This document shows positions 18,494 through 25,138 of a DNA stretch of 64,000 bases, in pieces. The number at the start of each line of letters is the position of its first letter. Positions within the stretch are counted from its first letter, which is position 1. The notes under the pieces were generated by a model that was given only the letters and a program-made list of their open reading frames with translations, searched no databases and was not told where the DNA came from. A program made the position numbers and the translations under genes. The stretch comes from DASYXT01 sp035934555 (GTDB lineage: Bacteria; Verrucomicrobiota; Verrucomicrobiia; Limisphaerales; UBA8199), in contig DASYXT010000039.1 in NCBI GenBank assembly GCA_035934555.1, positions 124,001 through 188,000 on the forward strand, written 5' to 3'.

Positions 18494-18628
18494 ATGAAAA
18501 TCAAGTCGAGGAATTCTGCCGCCACCGCTTGGTGGGCTTTCGGCGGCCTGTTGGCGGCCGGGGTAGCCTTCATGGTGATCCGGGAACTGCCGGCCATCCG
18601 GCGGGAACTGCACATATTACGCATGTAG
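18494..18628 (+). CDS. 44-aa single-span membrane peptide preceding the hydrogenase small subunit
   Basis: A short gene with its own ribosome-binding site (gaaagga, 7 bp before the ATG). The peptide has a basic N-terminus (MKIKSRNSA), one hydrophobic helix of about 18 residues (WWAFGGLLAAGVAFMVI) and an amphipathic basic tail RELPAIRRELHILRM. Its stop codon overlaps the Shine-Dalgarno sequence of the small-subunit gene, so the two are translationally linked. It resembles the small membrane proteins (DUF6893-like) that precede the hydrogenase in actinobacterial group 1h clusters, a comparison made from memory. A membrane tether or quinone-site partner for the otherwise soluble enzyme is a reasonable inference. 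Confidence 0.7.
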   Translation: MKIKSRNSAATAWWAFGGLLAAGVAFMVIRELPAIRRELHILRM

Positions 18629-18633
18629 GAGGT
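18627..18633 (+). promoter_or_regulatory. Strong ribosome-binding site of the small-subunit gene
   Basis: AGGAGGT, the full anti-SD complement, lies 4 bp before the ATG and overlaps the stop codon of the upstream 44-aa peptide gene. It fixes the small-subunit start. Confidence 0.8.
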
Positions 18634-18637
18634 CTTT

Positions 18638-19762
18638 ATGAAAACACCGCAAGTTGTGGCTGATCGTCCACCGGCCGTTAAAGAAATTCATATCCTCTGG
18701 ACTCCTGACGGGATGAGTTGCGACGGCGACACCGTTTCGGTTACCGCCGCCACCCTGCCCAGCATCGAAGACCTCGTGATGGGCGCCATCCCGGGCTTGC
18801 CAAAAGTTCATCTGCACAATCGCGTGCTGGCCATGGAAAACGGGCTCGATTTCATGCGCGCCTGGTTCGAGGCCGCCGAAGGCAAGCTCGACCCGTTCGT
18901 TCTGGTGGTCGAGGGTTCGATTCCTAACGAAGATATCAAAAAGGAAGGCTACTGGGCCGCCATCGGCACTGACCCGAAAACCGGCCAGCCCATTACACTC
19001 AACACCTGGATTGACCGTCTGGCGCCCAAAGCTGTCGCCGTCGTCGCCGCCGGCACCTGTGCGGCTTACGGCGGCATTCATGCCATGCAGGGCAATCCGA
19101 CTGGCTCGATGGGTCTCGCCGATTACCTGGGCTGGAATTGGCGTTCGAAAGTTGGCCTGCCGATAGTCAATGTTCCGGGTTGCCCCGTGCAGCCCGATAA
19201 CATGATGGAGACGCTACTCTACCTCCTTTACCAGGTTGCCGGCATGGCTCCCATGATTCCTTTGGACGAACAGCTCCGGCCCACCTGGCTGTTCGGCAAA
19301 ACCGTCCACGAAGGCTGCGATCGCGGTTCCTACTACGAGCAAGGAGATTTTGCGCACGAATACGGCTCGCCTAAGTGCCTGGTGAAACTGGGCTGCTGGG
19401 GGCCGGTGGTGAACTGCAACGTCACCAAGCGCGGTTGGATGGACGGCATCGGCGGCTGCCCCAACGTTGGCGGCATTTGCATCGCATGTACCATGCCCGG
19501 TTTCCCGGACAAGTTCATGCCGTTTATGGATGAACCGCCCGGGGCGACTTTTTCAAGCTCGATGGTGCAGTCTTACGGCAAACTTATTCGTTCCCTGCGC
19601 GCCATCACCAATCTTACCGCGAACAAAGAACCGAAATGGCGGCATCCCAAGCCGGTGCTGACCACCGGCTACGACCCGGAGTTCTACGGCGAGGGAAACG
19701 GTAACGGTAAATATCATCACTCCGGCGGCGCCGTGCGGCACCCCGAGCAGACTAGGAGGTAA
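18638..19762 (+). CDS. hhyS: Group 1h [NiFe]-hydrogenase small subunit
   Basis: A 374-residue iron-sulfur subunit that passes electrons from the NiFe site through three clusters. No Tat signal is present, as expected for this class. The proximal site reads SCDGD: Cys28 is kept but the second cysteine of the usual CxxC is Asp31, the three-Cys/one-Asp ligation described for the actinobacterial-type hydrogenase. Further proximal ligands are in AAGTCAAYGG and NVPGCPVQP. Distal (VHEGCDRGS, SPKCLVKLGC) and medial (NCNVTKRGW, GGCPNVGGICIACTMPGFPD) cluster motifs are complete. Homologues are often misnamed 'HypE' in databases. The C-terminal 20 residues are Gly/Asn/His-rich. It has a strong SD and sits 2 bp before the large-subunit gene. 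Confidence 0.92.
   Translation: MKTPQVVADRPPAVKEIHILWTPDGMSCDGDTVSVTAATLPSIEDLVMGAIPGLPKVHLHNRVLAMENGLDFMRAWFEAAEGKLDPFVLVVEGSIPNEDIKKEGYWAAIGTDPKTGQPITLNTWIDRLAPKAVAVVAAGTCAAYGGIHAMQGNPTGSMGLADYLGWNWRSKVGLPIVNVPGCPVQPDNMMETLLYLLYQVAGMAPMIPLDEQLRPTWLFGKTVHEGCDRGSYYEQGDFAHEYGSPKCLVKLGCWGPVVNCNVTKRGWMDGIGGCPNVGGICIACTMPGFPDKFMPFMDEPPGATFSSSMVQSYGKLIRSLRAITNLTANKEPKWRHPKPVLTTGYDPEFYGEGNGNGKYHHSGGAVRHPEQTRR
19754..19760 (+). promoter_or_regulatory. Strong ribosome-binding site of the large-subunit gene
   Basis: AGGAGGT lies 4 bp before the large-subunit ATG and is embedded in the last codons of the small-subunit gene (coding Arg-Arg then the stop). With the identical site before hhyS, it makes the two structural genes the best-initiated ones in the operon. 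Confidence 0.75.
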
Positions 19763-19764
19763 TT

Positions 19765-21612
19765 ATGGCAACTTTAACAGCAGCTCAAGAAAGAAAGCCC
19801 CAGACCAAGAGCAACCTGGTGGAAATGTCGTGGGACCCCATCACCCGGATTGTCGGCAGCCTGGGCATCTATACCAAGATTGATTTTGCAAACCGGAAGG
19901 TGGCCGAATGTTTCAGCACCTCGTCCGTGTTCCGTGGGTACAGCATCTTCATGCAGAATAAGGACCCCCGCGACGCACACTTCATCACCAGCCGGATTTG
20001 CGGCATCTGCGGTGATAACCACGCCACCTGTTCGGTTTATGCGCAGAACATGGCCTATGGCATCAAGAACCCGGAGTTGGGCGAATGGATTCTCAATCTC
20101 GGCGAAGCCGCCGAATACATGTTCGACCATTGCATCTTCCAGGAGAACCTGGTCGGTGTGGATTTCTGTGAGAAAATGGTCCGCGAAACCAATCCGGGGG
20201 TCTGGGAACGCGCCAAGCGCACCGAAGCGCCCCACGCGCGCGACCATGGCTACCGGACGATCGCCGATATCATGACCTCGCTCAATCCTTTCGAGGGCGA
20301 GTTCTATCGCGAGGCGCTCGTCATGAGCCGCTTGACCCGGGAAATGTTCTGTCTCATGGAAGGCCGGCACGTGCATCCTTCGACAGTTTATCCCGGCGGC
20401 GTCGGCACGGTTCCTTCCATCCAGACCTTCACCGATTACCTGGTGCGTTTGACCAAATACGTCGAGTTCATGAAGAAAGTCGTTCCGCTGCACGATGACC
20501 TGTTCGACTTCTTTTACCAGGCGCTGCCCGGGTATGAAAAAGTCGGCCAACGGCGAGTGCTGCTCGGCTGCTGGGGTTCCTGGCAGGACCCCGACGTCTG
20601 CGATTACCGCTACGAGACCATGGAGAAGTGGGGGCGCAGTATGTTCGTCACCCCCGGGGTAGTGGTGGATGGAAACCTGGTTACAAACAGCCTGGTGGAC
20701 ATCAACCTGGGCTTGCGCATCCTGCTGGGTTCTTCCTTCTATGAAGACTGGGCCGACAACGGCAATGGGGAGATGTTCGTCCGCACCGACCCCCTGGGGA
20801 ATCCAGTGGATCAACGGCATCCGTGGAATCAAACGACTATTCCCAAACCGCAAAAGCGCGATTTCGAGGGCAACTACACCTGGGTGATGTCGCCACGGTG
20901 GCTGGACAAGCGCACCGGCGATCACCTCGCCTTGGATACCGGCGGAGGACCCATCGCCCGCTTGTGGGCCACGGCGCTGTCGGGCCTCGTGGATATTGGC
21001 TACGTCAAAGCTCCGGGCGACGGCACCATCCGCATTCGACTGCCCAAGACCATGACCAAACCGGAAGTCGAACTGACCTGGCGCATTCCTAAATGGAGCA
21101 ACGCCATCGAACGCGATCGTGCGCGGAGCTATTTCCAGGCTTACGCCGCTGCCGTCGCCATGTATTGTGTCGAAAAGGCGATGGATTGTGTCCGCGCCGG
21201 CCGGACGCAGACGTTCACGCCATTCAAAGTGCCTGATGAAGCCATCGGCTGCGGCTTCCACGAAGCCGTGCGTGGCGTTTTGTCGCATCACCTGGTCATC
21301 CGCAACGGCCGCATCGCCAATTATCATCCCTATCCGCCCACCCCCTGGAACGCCAGTCCGCGCGACAGCTACGGGACACCCGGGCCGTATGAAGATGCGG
21401 TGCAAAACACGCCGATCTTCGAGGAAAACGGGCCGGATAACTTCAAGGGCATCGACATCATGCGCGCGGTGCGCAGCTTCGATCCCTGCCTGCCTTGCGG
21501 CGTTCATATGTATTTGGGCCCGGGCAAGGTCCTCGAAGAAATGCACACCCCGACCGGGTTGCTCGGCCTGTCCAAACGGGCGACGCACAACCCAAAAGAT
21601 GTCATCCGATAG
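19765..21612 (+). CDS. hhyL: Group 1h [NiFe]-hydrogenase large subunit
   Basis: A 615-residue catalytic subunit that oxidises H2 at a NiFe(CN)2CO centre. The N-terminal nickel motif RICGICGDNHATCS (Cys79, Cys82) and the C-terminal motif DPCLPCGVH (Cys575, Cys578, His581) are intact and have the wording typical of group 1h. The 34 residues after His581 (MYLGPGKVLEEM onward) would be cut off by the maturation protease encoded upstream. Group 1h enzymes have high H2 affinity, tolerate oxygen and scavenge atmospheric H2 during starvation; that role is inferred here from family membership. A further gene-specific feature is the strong SD. Confidence 0.95.
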   Translation: MATLTAAQERKPQTKSNLVEMSWDPITRIVGSLGIYTKIDFANRKVAECFSTSSVFRGYSIFMQNKDPRDAHFITSRICGICGDNHATCSVYAQNMAYGIKNPELGEWILNLGEAAEYMFDHCIFQENLVGVDFCEKMVRETNPGVWERAKRTEAPHARDHGYRTIADIMTSLNPFEGEFYREALVMSRLTREMFCLMEGRHVHPSTVYPGGVGTVPSIQTFTDYLVRLTKYVEFMKKVVPLHDDLFDFFYQALPGYEKVGQRRVLLGCWGSWQDPDVCDYRYETMEKWGRSMFVTPGVVVDGNLVTNSLVDINLGLRILLGSSFYEDWADNGNGEMFVRTDPLGNPVDQRHPWNQTTIPKPQKRDFEGNYTWVMSPRWLDKRTGDHLALDTGGGPIARLWATALSGLVDIGYVKAPGDGTIRIRLPKTMTKPEVELTWRIPKWSNAIERDRARSYFQAYAAAVAMYCVEKAMDCVRAGRTQTFTPFKVPDEAIGCGFHEAVRGVLSHHLVIRNGRIANYHPYPPTPWNASPRDSYGTPGPYEDAVQNTPIFEENGPDNFKGIDIMRAVRSFDPCLPCGVHMYLGPGKVLEEMHTPTGLLGLSKRATHNPKDVIR

Positions 21613-21621
21613 AATTCACCT

Positions 21622-22239
21622 GTGACTACAACACCTGTTGCGCCAACTCGGGACGAGCCGCCTTTCAAAGATAACTCCGGCCCTCCTGGCTCGGAACGCA
21701 CCCTCAATGACGTGCTCGAGCAAAGCCGCAAGCTCCAGCAGTTGGTGCAACAAGCCTCGGAATTGCGCGATCCGGTCGCCCGCGCGCTCACGCAGCAATG
21801 CCTCCAGGCCCTGCTAAGCTTCTACGGGCAGGGCTTGGCCCGGGTCCTGCACCTGGTGGGAAATCGCGGCGCCGACGGCGAGCCGGTGCTGGAAAACCTC
21901 CTGAATGATCCGGTGCTCCGCACGCTGCTGCTGATCCACGGCTTGCATCCGGTGGATTTGCCCACGCGCCTCAGCCAGGCCATCCAGAAAGTCCGGCCGT
22001 ACATGGAAAGCCACGGCGGCAGTGTCGAATTGCTCAGTCTCGAAAGCGACTTCGCCCGGTTCCGTCTCGAAGGCGCTTGCAAAACCTGCCCCTCTTCCTC
22101 TGTCACGATGGAGTTGGCCCTGCGCTCAGCCATCGAAGAATTCTGCCCCGACCTCGCCGGCTTCGAGGTCGAAGGCCTCGCCCCTGCAGCCGACGGCAAG
22201 CCCACAGAAGGATCCTATGTGCCTGGCCATTCCCGGTAA
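21622..22239 (+). CDS. NifU C-terminal-domain protein of the hydrogenase operon
   Basis: A 205-residue protein starting at GTG, 9 bp after the large-subunit stop. The first 120 residues are helical and unassigned. Residues about 125-185 are a NifU-C (Nfu) domain, IQKVRPYMESHGGSVELLSL, with Cys153 and Cys156 in ACKTCPSSS, which bridge an Fe-S cluster in this family. It probably delivers Fe-S clusters to the small subunit. The stop lies 23 bp inside the hypC gene, implying coupling. The helical front domain distinguishes it from plain NfuA. Confidence 0.85.
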   Translation: MTTTPVAPTRDEPPFKDNSGPPGSERTLNDVLEQSRKLQQLVQQASELRDPVARALTQQCLQALLSFYGQGLARVLHLVGNRGADGEPVLENLLNDPVLRTLLLIHGLHPVDLPTRLSQAIQKVRPYMESHGGSVELLSLESDFARFRLEGACKTCPSSSVTMELALRSAIEEFCPDLAGFEVEGLAPAADGKPTEGSYVPGHSR

Positions 22240-22504
22240 AGTTGTCGAAATCCAGCAGGACGCCGCCGGTGTGCGGATGGCCAAGGCCAATTTCGGCGGC
22301 ATCGTCAAACAGGTATGCCTCGAGTACACCCCGGACGTTCACTGCGGCGATTACGTGCTGGTCCACGTCGGATTCGCGCTGCAGAAAGTCGATGAGGCGG
22401 ACGCTCGACGCACTTATCAGGCGCTCGAGGAGCTGAACCAATTGACGGAGCTGGAAGTCCAAAGCGACCTCAGTCCCCAGGAAGCCCGAGGAGCCCCATC
22501 ATGA
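22217..22504 (+). CDS. hypC: Hydrogenase maturation chaperone HypC
   Basis: A 95-residue HypC/HybG/HupF protein. It opens MCLAIPGKVVEI, where the cysteine at position 2 is essential for carrying the Fe(CN)2CO unit. The core FGGIVKQVCLEYTPDVHCGDYVLVHVGFALQ matches the OB-like fold. It works with HypD to build the iron moiety and to deliver it to the large-subunit precursor. The start overlaps the NifU-C gene and its stop overlaps the hypD start (ATGA). Confidence 0.95.
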   Translation: MCLAIPGKVVEIQQDAAGVRMAKANFGGIVKQVCLEYTPDVHCGDYVLVHVGFALQKVDEADARRTYQALEELNQLTELEVQSDLSPQEARGAPS

Positions 22505-23616
22505 AGTACCTGGATGAATACCGCGCGCAACCGCTCGCCACCCGGATCGTCGAGGAAATCCGGCGCACGGTAACTCGGCCCTGGGTGTTGATGGAAGTTT
22601 GCGGCGGCCAAACCCATAGCATCGTTAAGTACGGTATCGATTACCTCCTGCCCGAGGGCGTTGAGTTGGTGCATGGGCCGGGATGCCCGGTATGCGTGAC
22701 CTCGCTCGAAATGATCGATAAGGCCCACGCGATTGCGCAACGGCCGGAGGTCATCTTCTGTTCGTTTGGCGATATGCTCCGCGTGCCGGGCTCAACGGGC
22801 GACTTGTTGCTGGCCAAATCGCGCGGCGCGGATATTCGGATTGTGTATTCGCCGATGGATTGCCTGAGAATCGCCAGGGCGAACCCGGACAAGAAAGTCG
22901 TGTTCTTCGCGATCGGTTTCGAAACCACCGCACCGGCCAATGCGATGTCGGCTTTCCAGGCGCGGCGGCAAGGGATTACGAACTTTTCGATCCTCGTTTC
23001 CCATGTGCTGGTGCCGCCCTCCATTGCGTCCATCTTGCAATCCCCCATGAACCGTGTGCAGGCCTTTCTCGGCCCTGGCCACGTCTGCACCGTGATGGGC
23101 TATCGCGAGTACGAGCCGATCACCGCGCGCTTCAAGGTCCCCATTGTCATTACCGGGTTCGAGCCACTAGACCTGTTGCAGGGCGTCCTGCTGGCCGTGC
23201 GCCAACTCGAGCAGGGCCGCGCCGAAGTCGAGAACGCCTATGGCCGGGTGGTGAAACGTGAAGGCAATCGCGTCGCTCAGGACCTCGTCAACAAAGTTTT
23301 CGAGGTGTGCGATCGCAAATGGCGCGGCGTGGGTTCCATTCCCAAGAGCGGTTACAAATTGCGTTGGGAATTCCGCGACCACGACGCCGAACGGCTGTTC
23401 AACGTGAAGGAGATTAATACCAAAGAACCCTCCATTTGCATCAGCGGCTTGGTGCTTAAAGGCATCAGGAAGCCACACGACTGCCCCGCGTTCGGTAAAC
23501 AATGCACCCCTGAGACGCCCCTGGGTGCAACGATGGTTTCCGCCGAGGGAGCCTGCGCCGCCTATTACACCTACGGCCGCCACCTGCACGTGCGCGAACC
23601 CGTCGAAGCCGCGTGA
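22501..23616 (+). CDS. hypD: Hydrogenase maturation protein HypD
   Basis: A 371-residue scaffold protein on which the Fe(CN)2CO centre is assembled together with HypC. Recognisable are MEVCGGQTHSIVKYG, the redox motif HGPGCPVCVT, FETTAPANA, LGPGHVCTVMG, and the C-terminal [4Fe-4S] ligands around CPAFGKQCTPETPLGA and SAEGACAAYY. The length is normal for the family. HypE and HypF, which make the cyanide ligands, are not encoded in this window. Confidence 0.95.
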   Translation: MKYLDEYRAQPLATRIVEEIRRTVTRPWVLMEVCGGQTHSIVKYGIDYLLPEGVELVHGPGCPVCVTSLEMIDKAHAIAQRPEVIFCSFGDMLRVPGSTGDLLLAKSRGADIRIVYSPMDCLRIARANPDKKVVFFAIGFETTAPANAMSAFQARRQGITNFSILVSHVLVPPSIASILQSPMNRVQAFLGPGHVCTVMGYREYEPITARFKVPIVITGFEPLDLLQGVLLAVRQLEQGRAEVENAYGRVVKREGNRVAQDLVNKVFEVCDRKWRGVGSIPKSGYKLRWEFRDHDAERLFNVKEINTKEPSICISGLVLKGIRKPHDCPAFGKQCTPETPLGATMVSAEGACAAYYTYGRHLHVREPVEAA

Positions 23617-23625
23617 TTCCTTTTT

Positions 23626-24264
23626 ATGAACGCACCCCCTGAGAACCTCTCGACGCCGGCGGTTGATAAAGCTGCCGAATCTTTCCGCGATAAGATTCAT
23701 CGCAAGTGCGGTGAATCGATGGAAATGAAAGAGAAGTTTTTCACCAGGTATGCTGATGAAATCGAGGCGATGTGCCGCGAAATGGCCGGCCGCTTTTCCA
23801 AAGGCAAGCGACTGCTTGTCATGGGCAACGGGGGCAGCTTGTGTGATGCGCTCCACTTCTGCGTCGAGTTTACCCATCCAATCATTGAAAAGCGCAAGGC
23901 TTTTCCGGTCATCCCGCTGATGACGGACATCTGCACGATGACCGCCATCAGCAATGATTTGGATTATGCGCGTGTGTTTGTGAACCAGCTCGAATTGCAG
24001 GCGCAACCGGGTGATATGGCGCTGGCCGTCAGCACCAGCGGGAAATCACCGAATCTGGTTTATGCGCTTGAGGCCGCGCGCGAAAAACAGCTCCTGACCA
24101 TCGCCTGGCTCGGCAAGGACGGCGGCCGCCTCGCCGAATTGGCCGATTTTGCCTTTATCGTGCCCTCTTACAGCATCCATCGCATTCAGGAAGTGCATGC
24201 GACCTTAGTTCACGTAGCCTGGGACCTTATCCACCTCGCGCTGGGGGAAGATGATGTGATCTAA
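23626..24264 (+). CDS. SIS-domain protein, GmhA-like, last gene of the hydrogenase operon
   Basis: A 212-residue sugar-isomerase-fold protein. The phosphate-binding loop MGNGGSLCDALHFCVEF and the second SIS signature STSGKSPNLVYAL are clear, and a C-terminal HRIQEVHATLVHVAWD carries the Glu/His pair used by sedoheptulose-7-phosphate isomerases. No other heptose-synthesis gene is nearby. It starts 9 bp after hypD and is therefore probably co-transcribed, which suggests a hydrogenase-related function not yet known, or recruitment as a sugar-phosphate sensor. The GmhA activity itself is not proven by sequence. Confidence 0.8.
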   Translation: MNAPPENLSTPAVDKAAESFRDKIHRKCGESMEMKEKFFTRYADEIEAMCREMAGRFSKGKRLLVMGNGGSLCDALHFCVEFTHPIIEKRKAFPVIPLMTDICTMTAISNDLDYARVFVNQLELQAQPGDMALAVSTSGKSPNLVYALEAAREKQLLTIAWLGKDGGRLAELADFAFIVPSYSIHRIQEVHATLVHVAWDLIHLALGEDDVI

Positions 24265-24422
24265 CTTACTTACCTACAGTAGGTTCGTGATGGCCCAGCG
24301 CCCGCGCTTTTGCCCAGACCCCGAAGAGCTTGGGTCGATTTCCTCGAGCGCTCCAGCACACCCTGAAGTCAAGGGGAATCTGCAGAATTCCGAAGCGGGG
24401 AATGGCGGTTGATCGAACCTTC

Positions 24423-24470
24423 TCACGGTTGTCTTTACGGTGAAACTGTGATAATGTGTAACCGTGAAAC
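24423..24470 (+). promoter_or_regulatory. Promoter/operator of the toxin-antitoxin operon
   Basis: An 8-bp perfect inverted repeat (tcacggtt at 24423-24430, aaccgtga at 24460-24467) and a near-direct repeat (acggtgaaac / accgtgaaac) bracket a -10-like gataat at 24450-24455. A weak -35-like ttgtct is at 24429-24434 with 15-bp spacing. Ribbon-helix-helix antitoxins usually bind such repeats to repress their own operon. The rest of the 24265-24471 gap shows only a short palindrome at 24272-24284. Confidence 0.45.
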
Positions 24471-24471
24471 G

Positions 24472-24741
24472 ATGAAGAACATAACCATTTCGCTTGATGA
24501 TGAGGTTTATCGCCAAGCACGCATCAAAGCCGCCGAGCAAAACACTTCTGTTTCTGCCTTGGTAAAGAGCTACTTGGAACGCCTCATACGAGGAACGAAC
24601 GCGTCCTGGCAATCCGAGTTTGACCGTAGAGCAGCCGAGGAGCAGGAATTACGCTCGCGCCTGTTCGCCTCCGGCCGGGGTCTCCGGTCTGCCGACAATC
24701 TCAAGCGGGAAGATCTATACGACCGCGATGCGCTTCGTTGA
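24472..24741 (+). CDS. Ribbon-helix-helix antitoxin (VapB-like)
   Basis: An 89-residue protein starting MKNITISLDDEVYRQARIKA; the beta strand and two helices (TSVSALVKSYLERL) fit the ribbon-helix-helix DNA-binding fold. The ATG at 24472 is chosen over longer in-frame starts because the fold begins there and the operator repeats lie immediately upstream. The charged C-terminal half (about 40-89) would wrap the toxin. The stop lies 14 bp inside the PIN-domain gene, the usual antitoxin-toxin coupling. Confidence 0.8.
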   Translation: MKNITISLDDEVYRQARIKAAEQNTSVSALVKSYLERLIRGTNASWQSEFDRRAAEEQELRSRLFASGRGLRSADNLKREDLYDRDALR

Positions 24742-25138
24742 TACGAATATCCTCCTTTATAGCGTCAGCCCGTACACTGAGGACGCGCGCAAATGTGAGC
24801 TGGCGACGAAGCTTTTGCAGGAGCGGGACTTGGCCCTCTCGGTCCAAGTCCTTCAGGAGTTTTACGTCCAGGCTACGCGCTCGAGGAGACCTCAGCCGCT
24901 CAGCCACGAGGAAGCCGTCTCGTTCATTGCCACATGGTTGCGTTTCCCCGTTCAGGAAACAACCGTCGCAATCGTGCTCGCCGCCTTGGCGGCTAAGCTT
25001 CGCTTTCAAATCTCATACTGGGACGCTGCGATCATCGAGGCCGCCCGCACCGCGGGTTGCGTCCAAATTCTCTCCGAAGATCTGAATGCCGGCCAGGACT
25101 ACGGCGGGCTTACGGTGTTGAACCCTTTCGCAGACTAG
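24728..25138 (+). CDS. PIN-domain ribonuclease toxin (VapC family)
   Basis: A 136-residue PIN protein. The acidic metal-binding residues are visible: Asp5 in MRFVDTNILLYSV, Glu in VLQEFYVQA, Asp in SYWDAAIIEAA and the final Asp in LSEDLNAGQ. VapC toxins cleave tRNA or rRNA; the target here is unknown. The ATG at 24728 begins the domain and overlaps the antitoxin gene. It converges on the oxidoreductase gene with the two stops touching. Confidence 0.85.
   Translation: MRFVDTNILLYSVSPYTEDARKCELATKLLQERDLALSVQVLQEFYVQATRSRRPQPLSHEEAVSFIATWLRFPVQETTVAIVLAALAAKLRFQISYWDAAIIEAARTAGCVQILSEDLNAGQDYGGLTVLNPFAD

Noticed and set aside
18638..19762. Calling the small subunit HypE
   Set aside because: That is a common database label for homologues, but the cluster cysteines and position before hhyL show it is the small subunit.
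19774..21588. 604-residue frame antisense to hhyL
   Set aside because: It lies wholly within the highly conserved large-subunit gene, has no recognisable motif and no ribosome-binding site; high G+C produces such long shadow frames.
24272..24284. Short palindrome acctac-a-gtaggt after the hydrogenase operon
   Set aside because: A one-base loop cannot form a hairpin terminator; may be chance.
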